Shown: one piece after another, positions 43,992 to 53,504 of the stretch
Layout of the letters: the number at the start of each line of letters is the position of its first letter
Position numbering within the stretch: the first letter of the stretch is position 1
From: Chenggangzhangella methanolivorans
Lineage (GTDB): Bacteria > Pseudomonadota > Alphaproteobacteria > Rhizobiales > Methylopilaceae
Assembly: GCF_019797865.1 (NCBI RefSeq)
Contig: NZ_CP081869.1
Span: 5,408,501-5,472,500, forward strand
DNA: 64,000 nt
Direction of reading: 5' to 3'
Notes under the pieces: generated by a model
The model's input: only the letters and a program-made list of their open reading frames with translations
What the model was told of the DNA's origin: nothing
The model's database searches: none
Program-made: the position numbers and the translations under genes

Positions 43992-44023
43992 GCGTTTGGG
44001 GCCTGCATTATGAGCCCAGGCTC

Positions 44024-45298
44024 CTAGCCTCCCGACGCGCAGGAATAGTCGCCGCCGCCGGCCGCGACCGCGCGCGTGAGGCCGCCGGCGGTCGTCGGCC
44101 CCAGCACCACGCAGACGTCGTAGTCGATCGAGCGGTCGGCCGGGAAACCGTCGAAAGCCACGGATTGCGTCCCGTCATAGGTCGAGGACAGGCTCATCCC
44201 GTAATAGGGCGTCGAGCCCCAGGCGATCTTCTCCGACGTCGTGGCCCCGTTCCGATTGTCGTAAGGAAGCTCGTACTGGGCCGACTGGTAGGGCCACTCG
44301 TAGTCGCACGGGATGATCTGGTCCTGAAACGGGCAGCCGTTCCCGCCGAAATAGGTCGCCGACGTCTTGCCCCGACCGTCCGAATAGCCATCGTTTGTGA
44401 GCGACTGCGCGAAGGGGCGCGGCTCGACGATCCCCATTTCGCGCGACCCGGCGATCAAGGCGGTGAAGCGCGCCCCGGCGTTCGGGGCGTTCCAGGTCCA
44501 TGTCGCGTTTCGCGTCACCGGCGAGGCGGTCGTCTCGAAGGCGAAGCGATCGGCCCACATCACCTTCGCGATCGCGGCCTCGCCGTCGTCGAAGTCGAGT
44601 TTTCCGTAAGGGCCGCGCACGTCGAAGCTCAGCCGGTCCGGCCCCGGAACCTTGCCGAGGTCGACCTTCACGGCGATCCGCGGATGGTCCTTTCCGTCCT
44701 CGAAGGTCCAGCGAATCGTCACCGGCAGGTCGTAGCGCTTGAAGAGGCCGGCGTCCGTGCCGATGCGCGGCTTGTCCTCGCCGGTGTTCTGGTCGATGCC
44801 GCCGGGACTGCGGGTTCCGTACTTCGGATAGGCGAGCTTGAACTCGACCGCCTTGCGGCCGGGCTCGTCCAGAACGGTCTTCTGCTTGACCGGAAACCCC
44901 AGTCCGAGCGGCGAATCGTCGGCGCCGAAGATCTTGGCGGCGATCGGGGCCTGGTCGCCGTCGGCGAAGGTCCGGTAGCGCTCATGGGCGACGAAATAGC
45001 CGAAGCCGCCGTCGCGGGTCTTCGGAGCGATCGCCTTCAGCGTCTTCAGCTTGCCGGCGTCGTCGTAGCGATACGTCATCCGAACCGCATAGCCGCCATG
45101 GCCCGGATTGCCCTCGCCTTCCCGCTTCAGCGAGACGCTGCGCTTGCGCCCGGCCGAGTCGTTCCACGAGAAGGTCACGACCTTCAGGCCCGCGACCGTC
45201 TCGTTCTTGCGTTTGACGGCGAAGGCGTCGGTCGCGCCCACAGCGAGAATCGCCGCCGCAAGCCCTGCGGCGGAAAGGATCGACGCAACGCTCGGCAT
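44024..45298 (-). CDS. large secreted protein of unknown function
   Basis: 424 residues with a signal peptide (ILAVGATDAFA). The mature protein is beta-rich, aromatic and Gly/Asp-rich (TYRYDDAGKLKTLKAIAPK, GGFGYFVAHERYRTFADGDQ, ATYFGGNGCPFQDQIIPCDY) with paired cysteines in the last third and at the C-terminus (YDVCVVLGP, DYSCASGG). No catalytic motif or family recognised. It stands alone between the cofactor operon and pleD. May be a cell-surface or extracellular binding protein. Confidence 0.6.
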   Translation of the reverse strand: MPSVASILSAAGLAAAILAVGATDAFAVKRKNETVAGLKVVTFSWNDSAGRKRSVSLKREGEGNPGHGGYAVRMTYRYDDAGKLKTLKAIAPKTRDGGFGYFVAHERYRTFADGDQAPIAAKIFGADDSPLGLGFPVKQKTVLDEPGRKAVEFKLAYPKYGTRSPGGIDQNTGEDKPRIGTDAGLFKRYDLPVTIRWTFEDGKDHPRIAVKVDLGKVPGPDRLSFDVRGPYGKLDFDDGEAAIAKVMWADRFAFETTASPVTRNATWTWNAPNAGARFTALIAGSREMGIVEPRPFAQSLTNDGYSDGRGKTSATYFGGNGCPFQDQIIPCDYEWPYQSAQYELPYDNRNGATTSEKIAWGSTPYYGMSLSSTYDGTQSVAFDGFPADRSIDYDVCVVLGPTTAGGLTRAVAAGGGDYSCASGG

Positions 45299-45406
45299 GG
45301 ACGCCCCCGCTCCAGCATGGGCCTCGGCGAGTGCGGGCCCTCGCGGGATGCTAGGCGAAGATCCACGACTCCGACATCCGGAGAATCACCGACTTGGGAG
45401 CCGACT

Positions 45407-46771
45407 TTAGGCGGCGTCCGCCACGACCCGGTTCCGGCCGTCCGTCTTGGCCTTGTAGAGCGCGACGTCGGCGCGCTTCAGAAGCGCGGCGGCGTCGTCC
45501 TCGCCCCCGAAGAAGCTCGCGACGCCGACCGAGACCGTGATCTCAAGCGCGCCCGAGCGGATCGGGAACGGCTTGCCCGCGGTCTTGGTGCGGATGCGCT
45601 CGGCGACGATGCGCGCGACCGCGGCGTCGGTCTCCGGCATCACGACCACGAACTCTTCGCCGCCGAGCCGGACCGCGAGGTCGATGCCGCGCACGCTCGC
45701 CTTCAGGCGGCGGGAGAACTCGCGCAGCACGTCGTCGCCGGCGTCGTGGCCGTGGCGGTCGTTGACCTGCTTGAAGTGGTCGATGTCGACCACGAGGATC
45801 GAGATCGGCCGATCGCGGCTCGCGGCCTGGTCGAGCAGCGCCTGGAGATGCATCTCCATGTAGCGGCGATTGTGCAGGCCCGTGAGGCCATCGGTGATGG
45901 CGAGCGCCATCGAGGTCTGGAGATTGGCGCGCAGACGCTCGGTGTAGCGGCGGCGGCGGACCTGGGTGCGGATGCGCGCCACGAGTTCGTTCGGCTCGAG
46001 CGGGCATCAGGTAGTCGTTGACGCCGACCTCGAGGCCGCGCAGCACGCGCGCGTTCTGGTCCGGATCGGCGACCAGCACCACCGGCGTCGCGCGGGTGCG
46101 TTCGAGCGAGCGAATCTGCGCGCAGAGCCGCAGCGCGTCGAAGTTCTCGAGCGAAAGGCTGACCACGACGACGTCGTAGTCGCCCTCCGCCGCGCGGAAC
46201 AGCGCCTCGTGGGGCTCGGTCTCGATCTCGACGCCCTGGTCGCCGACAGCGCGTCGTAGATCCGCGTCGAGGAGCTCTCGCGATCGTCGACGAGCAGCAC
46301 CTTGCCCTGCTCGCCGGTGTCCGACACCGCCTCGCGCAAAGCGTCCGACATGCCGATCTCGCGCGTCGTCTGGGCGCGCAGGCGCAGCTCGTCGCCGAGC
46401 ATCTTGAGCCGCGCGAGCGACCGCACGCGCGCGAACAGCGCGACGTCGGCCACCGGCTTGGTCAGGAAGTCGTCGGCGCCGGCCTCGAGCCCGCGGATGC
46501 GGTCGGAACGGTGGTCGAGCGCGGTGATGATGACGACGGGAATGTGGTGGGTCTTCGGATCGGCCTTCAGCCGCCGGCAGACCTCGAACCCGTCCATGCC
46601 CGGCATCATCACGTCGAGCAGCACGAGGTCGCACTGCGAGCGCGAGCAGAGCTCGAGCGCGGTCGGCCCGTCGGCCGCGGTCATGACGTCGAAATACTCG
46701 GCCGTCAGCCGGTCCTCGAGCAGCTTCACGTTTGCGGCGACGTCGTCGACGACGAGGATGCGAGCGGTCAT
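45407..46771 (-). CDS. pleD: PleD-type response regulator diguanylate cyclase (two frame breaks)
   Basis: About 455 residues: REC1 (ILVVDDVAANVKLLEDRL, phospho-Asp in LVLLDVMMPGMDG), a second adaptor receiver (VVSLSLENFDALRLCAQIRS, VADPDQNARVLRGLEVGVND), and a GGDEF domain with active-site RLGGEEFVVVMPETD and DIDHFKQVNDRHGHDAGDD. It makes cyclic di-GMP at the developing pole in Caulobacter-like cell cycles. Frames shift near 46245 (in the second receiver) and 46002 (before ARIRTQVRRRR). Eight bases downstream of divK in the same operon, as in other alphaproteobacteria. Confidence 0.9.
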
Positions 46772-46778
46772 GGCCGGG

Positions 46779-47150
46779 TCACCCCTCGCCGAGATAGTGA
46801 CGCACGGTCTCGAGGAACTTCGAGACCGAAATCGGCTTCGAAAGATAGGCCTCGCACCCGCCCTGGCGGATGCGCTCCTCGTCGCCCTTCATCGCGAAGG
46901 CGGTGACGGCGATGACGGGAATCGCGCGGGTGCGCTCGTCTTCCTTGATCCACTTGGTGACGTCGAGGCCGGAGACTTCCGGAAGCTGGATGTCCATCAG
47001 GATCAGGTCGGGCATGTGGGTGCGCGCGAGCTCGAGCGCCTCGACGCCGTTGCGCGTTTCGATCGTCGAATAGCCGTGCGCTTCCAACAGGTCGTGGAAG
47101 AGCTTCATGTTGAGCTCGTTGTCCTCGACGATCAGAACGGTCTTGGGCAT
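46779..47150 (-). CDS. divK: single-domain response regulator DivK
   Basis: 123 residues, receiver domain only: KTVLIVEDNELNMKLFHDLL, phospho-acceptor Asp53 in LILMDIQLPEVSGLDV, and the conserved lysine in YLSKPISVSKFLETV. It relays phosphate in the DivJ/PleC cell-polarity circuit to control CtrA. Followed closely by pleD, the usual gene order. Confidence 0.93.
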   Translation of the reverse strand: MPKTVLIVEDNELNMKLFHDLLEAHGYSTIETRNGVEALELARTHMPDLILMDIQLPEVSGLDVTKWIKEDERTRAIPVIAVTAFAMKGDEERIRQGGCEAYLSKPISVSKFLETVRHYLGEG

Positions 47151-47299
47151 CAGGCGCAAACACTCCTCCGCGCAGGCGACACGCGCGGTCCGCCGCCGTC
47201 CGGGCGGCGCGGTTCCTCGCGAAATCATAGACGTTTCGCGCGTCCGCGCCGAACTCTTCTTAATGTCAGAGGATAGCGCTGATGTGTTAAGAAAGGGGC

Positions 47300-47590
47300 A
47301 TGCCGATCCGACCCGAAAGAGACCGTCCTGCGGTCGCCGACGAAATCGCCGCGCGGGCCCTCGCCTATCTCGCCGGCGACCCCGAAAGGCTCGGACGGTT
47401 CCTCGCGCTGTCGGGGCTCGACCCCGCCACCATCCGCGTCGCGGCGCAGGATTCGGGCTTCCTGCCTTCGGTCCTCGACCACGTGCTGTCGGACGAGCGG
47501 CTGCTGATGGATTTCGCGGACGCGGAGGGCCTGCCGCCGGAAGCGGTGGGACGCGCGCGCGCGGCGTTCGGCGGATCAGACCGGGAGTGA
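47300..47590 (+). CDS. DUF3572 family protein
   Basis: 96 residues, helical: ARALAYLAGDPERLGRFLAL, GLDPATIRVAAQDSGFLPSVLDHVLSDE. It matches DUF3572, a small alphaproteobacterial family usually encoded between divK and dinB. Its stop overlaps the dinB start (GTGA). Divergent from divK. Function unknown. Confidence 0.85.
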   Translation: MPIRPERDRPAVADEIAARALAYLAGDPERLGRFLALSGLDPATIRVAAQDSGFLPSVLDHVLSDERLLMDFADAEGLPPEAVGRARAAFGGSDRE

Positions 47591-48872
47591 GCGCGCCGGG
47601 CGGCCAGCTCGCCTTCTGCCGGGACTGCCTGACCGAAGCCGCGCCCGCCGCGCGGCGCTGCGCGCGTTGCGGAGGGCCGCGGATCGCCAGCCACCCGCAG
47701 CTCCGGGCGATGACCATCGCCCATGTCGACTGCGACGCCTTCTTCGCCACCATCGAGAACGCGACGACCCCTCGCTCGCCGACAAGCCGGTGATCGTGGG
47801 CGGCGGCAAGCGCGGGGTGGTGTCGACCGCCTGCTACGTCGCGCGCATCCGCGGCGTCCGCTCGGCCATGCCGATGTTCAAGGCGCTGAAGCTCTGCCCG
47901 GACGCGGTCGTGGTGAAGCCGCGCTTCGAGAAATACGTCGAGGCGAGCCGGGCGGTGCGCGCCAAGATGCTCGCGCTCACCCCGCTGGTGGAGCCGCTCT
48001 CGATCGACGAGGCGTTTCTCGACCTCTCGGGCACCGAGAAGCTGCACGGCGCGCCGCCCGCCGTGACGCTCGCCCGCTTCGCCCAGGAGGTGGAGCGCGA
48101 TGTCGGTATCACCGTGTCGGTCGGCATGGCGTCGAACAAGTTCCTGGCCAAAATCGCCTCCGAGCTCGACAAGCCCTGCGGCTTCGCGACGCTGTCGGTC
48201 GAGGAGGCGCCGGGCTTCCTCGCGCCGAAGCCGATCGATTTCCTGTGGGGCGTCGGGCCGGCCTTCGCCGAGACGCTGCGCCGCGGCGGCCTCTCGACGA
48301 TCGGCGACCTTCAGCGCGCCGACCCCCGCGACCTCGCACGGCGCTACGGCGACCAGGGGCTGCGGCTCTCGCGCCTCGCCTTCGGGCAGGATTCGCGCCG
48401 CGTGGAGCCCGACCGCGCCCGCAAGAGCGTGGGCGCCGAGACCACCTTCGACGTCGATCTCGTCACGCTCGAGGACCTCGAGGCGCGGCTCTATCGGCTG
48501 TGCGAGAAGGTCGCGGACCGCATGCGCGCCGGCGACGTCTCCGGCTCGGTGGTGACGCTGAAGCTCAAGACCACGGATTTCCGCTCGCGGACCCGCGCCC
48601 ATGCGCTTTCGACGCCGACCCGGCTCGCCGCCCGCATCTTCGAGGCCGCGCGCCGGATGCTCGCGAAGGAAGCCGACGGTTCGGCCTTCCGCCTGATCGG
48701 CGTCGCGCTGTCGGATCTCGGGCCGGGGTCTGAGGCCGACCCGCCGGACCTCGAGCGCCGCAACGCCCGCCTCGACGCGATCGAGACCGCGGTTGCGAGC
48801 CTCAGGGCGAAGTTCGGCCAGGATTCGGTCGACCGCGCCTTCGCGCGGAGGCCGCCGCGGGACGGGCGGTAG
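47587..48872 (+). CDS. dinB: DNA polymerase IV with N-terminal zinc ribbon (frame broken once)
   Basis: About 428 residues. A CxxC-x10-CxxC ribbon (Cys11, Cys14, Cys25, Cys28 in LAFCRDCLTEAAPAARRCAR) precedes the Y-family polymerase: AHVDCDAFFATIE with the first catalytic Asp, PLSIDEAFLDLSGTEK with the Asp-Glu pair, and VSVGMASNKFLAKIASELDKP. The finger and little-finger domains follow. GTG start coupled to DUF3572. The frame changes at about 47762 between FATIEN and DDPSLADKPVIVGG. Error-prone translesion synthesis enzyme; the zinc ribbon is typical of rhizobial DinB. Confidence 0.9.
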
Positions 48873-49601
48873 GGCGCGTTTCGCAGCGAACTGCGCGCTT
48901 CGAGACGCCCGCCGAAGGGGCGGGCCCCTCAGCATGAGGAAGGCGGAGCCAAGGACAAGAAGATTGAGGGCGCAAAAGGTCCTCATGCTGAGGAGCCGTC
49001 CGTCAGGACGGCGTCTCGAAGCACGCAGTCCGGCTGCGCACAGTAAACGCCGCCGGTCCATCCCGGGACTGCGCCAGAACCACCACCGTCATCCCGGCCG
49101 GAGCGCCGGGATCCAGGAACGCCACGTTCTCAGAAAAACCTCGCGCCGCCCACGGTTCTGGATCCCGGCTCAAGGCCGGGATGACGGGCGCGGGCGCCCG
49201 TGACTTCTTGCAGGCGCCCGGCGTCATCACGTCGAGCTCGACGAGATCACCCGCCCAGGTATGGGGCGGCAAAGCGCGTTTCGCAGCGAACTGCGTGCTT
49301 CGAGACGCCCGCCGAAGAGGCGGGCTCCTCAGCATGAGGGAGGGCAAAGCCTAACGACGCGAAGATTGAGGGGCGCAAACGGTCCTCATGCTGAGGAGCC
49401 GTCCGTCAGGACGGCGTCTCGAAGCACGCAGTCCGGCTCCGCACAGTAGACGCCGCCGTCATCCCGGGACTGCGCCTGAACCACCTCCGTCATCCCGGCC
49501 GAAGAGCCGGGATCCAGGAACGCCACGCTCTCAGGAAAACCTCGCAACGCCCGCGGTTCTGGATCCCGGCTCAAGGCCGGGATGACGGGCGCGGGCGCCT
49601 G
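48873..49601. repeat. tandem duplication of a 380-base unit rich in palindromic repeats
   Basis: Unit A (about 48874-49253) and unit B (about 49274-49654) are near-identical at an offset of 400 bases. Each begins CGCGTTTCGCAGCGAACTGC and contains a CCTCATGCTGAGGAGCC element with its inverted partner. Each also has a CGTCATCCCGGC inverted pair (49087-49117/49158-49187 and 49488-49518/49559-49588) and ends in the last codons of eipB. The right copy therefore includes the true 3' end of eipB and the left copy a stray piece of it. No gene in between. Confidence 0.85.
49204..49255 (-). pseudogene. duplicated eipB 3'-end fragment
   Basis: Reads TWAGDLVELDVMTPGACKK, almost the same as the eipB C-terminus (SGDLVELDLMTPSACKK), but the stop has become TCA. 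Created by the tandem duplication; not expected to be expressed. Confidence 0.8.
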
Positions 49602-50445
49602 TCATTTCTTGCAGGCGCTCGGCGTCATCAGGTCGAGCTCGACCAGGTCGCCCGAGATGACGAACTCGCCATAGTCGATCTTCAGCGAGCGGCTGACCCC
49701 GTTCTCATAGAGGTCGAAGCTCATCTGGTAGTCCGGAGTCTGCTCGCCGTCGGTCTTCTTGCCGCGCTCGAAATAGCTGATCGACACCGGCCAGAAACGC
49801 TGCTTCTCGAGCTCGGGGCGCTTGGCCGCGGCCTCCATCTCGGCCGGCGGCGCGGTCTCGGCTTTCCCCACGACGCTCAACGTGTCGTAGATCTTGTCGC
49901 CCGCTTCCGAGCCGTCATAGACGGCGGCCTCAAGCAGCGTCTTCTCGGTGCGCGCCGCATCGAGGATCTTCAAAAGATGCTCGGTGGGGAACAGCGTCTT
50001 GACGTCGTAGTCCTTCGTGACCGACGTGGGCTTGGAGACCCGCACCTTGACCGCGTCCGACGCCCTGTCGGCGCGCCCGTCCGTGTCGCGGTCGAGTTCG
50101 TCGTTGAGATAATTCTTCGCCTGGAACTTGAACGACTTCGCCGCGCCGTCCTCCCAGGTCTCGGAGCGCAGGTCAGAGACGTTGGTCTGGCCCTCGCCGT
50201 TGCCGATCTCGGTGACCTGACGGAAATTGAGCGCGTAGCCCGCGCAGGAATCGCCGGTGAACTGGTAGACGATGCCCCGCGCACCCGGTCGACGCCGGCC
50301 GAACCGCGCTTTTCCTGCAGCTTCAGCTCATAGACGGCGCGGTGCGGCGCCAGCGCGACGTCAGCCAAACTGGCCGACGTCGTCGCCGCGAGGCCGGCGA
50401 ACAGGACCGCGCGGTGGCGGCGGAGCGGAGGAGGATCGCGTGCAT
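49602..50445 (-). CDS. eipB: cell-envelope integrity protein EipB (DUF1849; two frame breaks)
   Basis: About 280 residues, periplasmic beta-spiral protein needed for envelope stability in Brucella and relatives. Signal peptide, then VALAPHRAVYELKLQEKRGSAGVDRVRG, and IVYQFTGDSCAGYALNFRQV with the first conserved cysteine. DLRSETWEDGAAKSFKFQAK and the C-terminal YGEFVISGDLVELDLMTPSACKK, with the second conserved cysteine, complete the DUF1849 pattern. Frames shift near 50410 (in the signal peptide) and 50278 (before IVYQF). Its 3' end is part of the tandem repeat. The ATG at 50445 is the likely start. Confidence 0.85.
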
Positions 50446-50636
50446 CAGGCCTCGTTCGATTGCGTCGCGTCACAAATGTGCGCCGTCTGCGACCAAAGGC
50501 AATGATCTCGTCGCTTTCGGGGCGCTTGCTGGGCGACGCGCGCCCCGCCACAGGATGACGCGGCCAAGCTCCGCGGAGGTGAAAATGCCCGCATCGCCGA
50601 AACGCCCGCCGCCCTCGCCCGTCGTCGACCGCTGAG

Positions 50637-51377
50637 ATGGCGCGGCTCGACTGGCTCATGGCGCGGCCGATCGCCCATCGCGGCCTGCACGACCGAACGG
50701 CGGGCGTCGTCGAGAACACGCCGACGGCCGTCGGCGAGGCGATTGCGGCGGGCTACGGCTGCGAGATCGACGTCCAGCTCTCCGCCGACGGCGAGGCCGT
50801 CGTGTTTCCATGACGAGACGCTCGACCGCCTGACCGAGGCGAGCCGGTCGCCGCCTCCCCCTCGCCGACCTGCGCCGCGTGGCGTTCCGCGAGACCGCCG
50901 ATCGAATCTTCACGCTCGACGACTGCCTCGACCTCGTCGCGGGCCGGGGCGCGCTGGTGGTCGAGATCAAATCGGCCTTCGGCGGGGACGACGGCTCGTG
51001 AGGCGGGTCGCTGAGCGGCTCGCGGCCGCGGCGGACCCGTCGCCGCGAAATCCTTCGATCCGCGCGTCGTGACGGCGCTGCGGCGGCTCGCGCCGGACGC
51101 GCCCCGCGGGATCATCGGAGAGGCCTTCGCGGACGGCGACCCGCACTGGGCGGCGATCTCGCCGCGCCGGCGCTTTTCGGCCCGCAACCTGCTGCACTGG
51201 CCGGCGACCCGGCCGGACTTCCTGTCCTGGAACGTGGCCGACCTCGAACGCCCCGCGGTGCGGCTCGCGCGCTCGCTCGGGCGCCCCGTCATGACCTGGA
51301 CGGTGCGAACGCTCGAGGATCAGGCGCGCGCGGCGCTCCATGCCGACCAGATCGTGTTCGAGGGGTTCCGCGCCTGA
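50637..51377 (+). CDS. glycerophosphodiester phosphodiesterase family protein (several frame breaks)
   Basis: About 246 residues. PIAHRGLHDRTAGVVENTPTA holds the catalytic HRG and the following Glu-Asn. GYGCEIDVQLSADGEAVVFHDETLDRLT carries the metal-binding Glu-x-Asp and general-acid His. ALVVEIKSAFGG and VMTWTVRTLEDQARAAL are the expected later strands. It hydrolyses glycerophosphodiesters to glycerol-3-phosphate and an alcohol; no signal peptide, so cytoplasmic. The frame changes near 50806, between 50850 and 50875, and again between 50990 and 51060. Confidence 0.82.
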
Positions 51378-51390
51378 GCGCCCAATCGCT

Positions 51391-52199
51391 TCAGAACTTC
51401 AGCCCGATCCCGAGCGAGGCGCCCTTCTCGTCGAGCGAATCCCGGCCCATCGGCGAGAAGAACGCCGCGCCGATGAGCTGCAGGCTCTCGGTGAGGTCGA
51501 ACAGCGCCGCGAGCTGGAGCTTGTGGATGCGCTGCTTAAGCGGCAACGGCCCCTTCCATCGCCCATTGCCGATCTGGTTGAAGCTCTGCGCGATGAGCAG
51601 CAGCCGCTTGCCCGGCCGGATCCCGAAACTGGCGTCGACGCGGATCTCGTCGGCCGGGTCGCCGCCCCGGAAGCGGTAGCCGGCCGCGACGTCGACGAAG
51701 GCCGGCTTGCCGAAGACCTCGAAGCTGCGCGCCACGAGGCCGCGGATGTCGGCCTGATCGTCGGTCTCGCCGATGGCCGCGATGCCGTCGCCGCGGCGCG
51801 CGCCTGCGACCACGACCGAGCCCTGCGCCGAGACGATCCACCGTCCGTCGGCCCAGAGCCGCGCCGCGCGCCGAGCTCGGACCGGCCGAGGCCCTTGCGG
51901 TCGAAGGTCGCGCCGTCTTCCGCGCGGATCTTCTGGAGGCCGGTCGAGCCGAACACGGTGAGCCCGTCGAGCGCGCCATGCTCGACGAACAGCTGGAGGT
52001 CGTATTTGCGGTAGTCTCCGCGCGCGCGGAGCTTGCCCTTGCGGTCGAAATACTCGTCGCCCGCCGACAGCAGGCCGAGCACGAAGAGCTTGGTTTCGCC
52101 GGGCTCGAGCGTGAACGCGCCGCTCCGGGCCTCCCCGGCGGTCAGCGCCGAAAGGAGCCCGGCGGCGGCGATCGCGCGGACGCCTCTGACGAGCGCCAA
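51391..52199 (-). CDS. predicted outer-membrane beta-barrel-like protein (frame broken once)
   Basis: About 268 residues with a signal peptide (AAAGLLSALTAGEARS). Alternating amphipathic strands end in an aromatic residue (LFDLTESLQLIGAAFFSPMG ... KGASLGIGLKF), as in outer-membrane barrels. KLFVLGLLSAGDEYFDRKGK and RKYDLQLFVEHGALDGLTVFG are found in a family of uncharacterised alphaproteobacterial proteins. The frame shifts at about 51870 between SELGARR and RLWADGRWIVS. Function unknown. Confidence 0.6.
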
Positions 52200-52291
52200 G
52201 CCTCTCTCCCGACGGCCGCCGGCGCGACTGCGCCGGGAACGCCACGATCTTGCCGCAATCCAGGCGGGCAGCGCAAGAAGATCGATTCGCG

Positions 52292-53341
52292 TCAGCCGCC
52301 GCGGTTCGAGACCGCGGCTTCGGCGAAGGTCGCCATTCCGGTGTGGCAGGCGCAGGCGGCCTTGATGACGGCGACCGCCAACGCCCCGCCCGAGCCTTCG
52401 CCGAGCATGCCGAGATCGAGGATCGGCGGCAGTTCGAGCCGCTCCAGCAGGCGGCCGTGCGCGGCTTCGGCCGAGCGATGGCCGGCGACGCAGTGTTCGA
52501 GCGCGCTCGCGTCGAGCGCGTGAAGGACGGCGGCGGCGGCCGTCGCCACGAAGCCGTCGATCACGACCGGCACCCGCTCCATGCGCGCCGCGAGGATCGC
52601 GCCCGCGATCGCCGCGAATTCACGGCCGCCGACGCGGCGCAGCGCCTCGAGCGGATCGCCGAGATGGGGTCCGTGGACCCTGACCGCGGTCGCGACCGCG
52701 TCGATCTTGCGCCCGAGCGTGACGTCGTTGGCGCCGGTGCCGCGGCCGACCCAGTCCTCGGGCCTGCCGCCGAACAGCGCATGGGCGAGCGTCGAGGCCA
52801 CGGTCGTGTTGCCGATGCCCATCTCGCCGACGACCAGAAGGTCGATCCCGCCATGGATGGCCTCGAAGCCGTAGGCCATCGTGCCGGCGCACTCGGCCTC
52901 GCTCATGGCCGGCTGCTCGCAGATGTCGGGCGTCGGGCGCTCGGTCGCGAGATCGAACACCTTGAGCCCGATGTCGAAGCTCTTGCAGATCTGGTTGATG
53001 GCCGCGCCGCCGCCCGCGAAGGCGTCGAGCATCTGGCGGGTCACGGCCGGCGGATAGGCCGAGACGCCGCGCTCGGCGACGCCATGGGCGCCGGCGAAGA
53101 TCGCCACCAGCGGCCGCGCGACGGTCGGCGGCGTCTTGCCCTGCCAGGCGCAGAGCCACTCGGCGATGTCCTCGAGGCGCCCGAGAGCCCCGGCCGGCTT
53201 CACGAGTTCGGCCTCGCGCGCCTTCGCCCGCGCGGCCGCCTCGCCGTCGAGGCGCGGCAGGCGCGCCATCAGCGCCCGGATGTCGTCGAAGGGCAGGCCG
53301 GAAGCCTCTCGCCGCGGATGCGGCTCACTGTGCAGAACCAT
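52292..53341 (-). CDS. cobT: nicotinate-nucleotide--dimethylbenzimidazole phosphoribosyltransferase
   Basis: 349 residues; makes alpha-ribazole phosphate for the lower ligand of cobalamin. Diagnostic stretches are PLVAIFAGAHGVAERGVSAYP, the glycine-rich LLVVGEMGIGNTTVASTLAHAL, and the catalytic glutamate in LPPILDLGMLGEGSGGALAV. Divergent from cobS, the next gene of the nucleotide-loop pathway. The start codon context is weak; a later ATG (MARLPRLDG) is possible. Length is normal. Confidence 0.93.
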   Translation of the reverse strand: MVLHSEPHPRREASGLPFDDIRALMARLPRLDGEAAARAKAREAELVKPAGALGRLEDIAEWLCAWQGKTPPTVARPLVAIFAGAHGVAERGVSAYPPAVTRQMLDAFAGGGAAINQICKSFDIGLKVFDLATERPTPDICEQPAMSEAECAGTMAYGFEAIHGGIDLLVVGEMGIGNTTVASTLAHALFGGRPEDWVGRGTGANDVTLGRKIDAVATAVRVHGPHLGDPLEALRRVGGREFAAIAGAILAARMERVPVVIDGFVATAAAAVLHALDASALEHCVAGHRSAEAAHGRLLERLELPPILDLGMLGEGSGGALAVAVIKAACACHTGMATFAEAAVSNRGG

Positions 53342-53504
53342 GCGTCGATTGACATGTCTCGAAACGGAAGCGTCAGCGCATAGCCGAATGTCTCGTGGCG
53401 GCCAAGCCCGCGGGACGTCGTCGCCCGCTCACGTGATGGCGAAGACTGTGGGCGGCGGCCCGGATCCGCGCTAGCAACGGCCGCAAGACACCCGCGAGCG
53501 CTTC

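Noticed and set aside
43202..46021. A 939-codon open frame on the plus strand
   Set aside because: Runs across mfnB, the secreted unknown and pleD in the wrong frame or strand; no domain and extreme Arg content.
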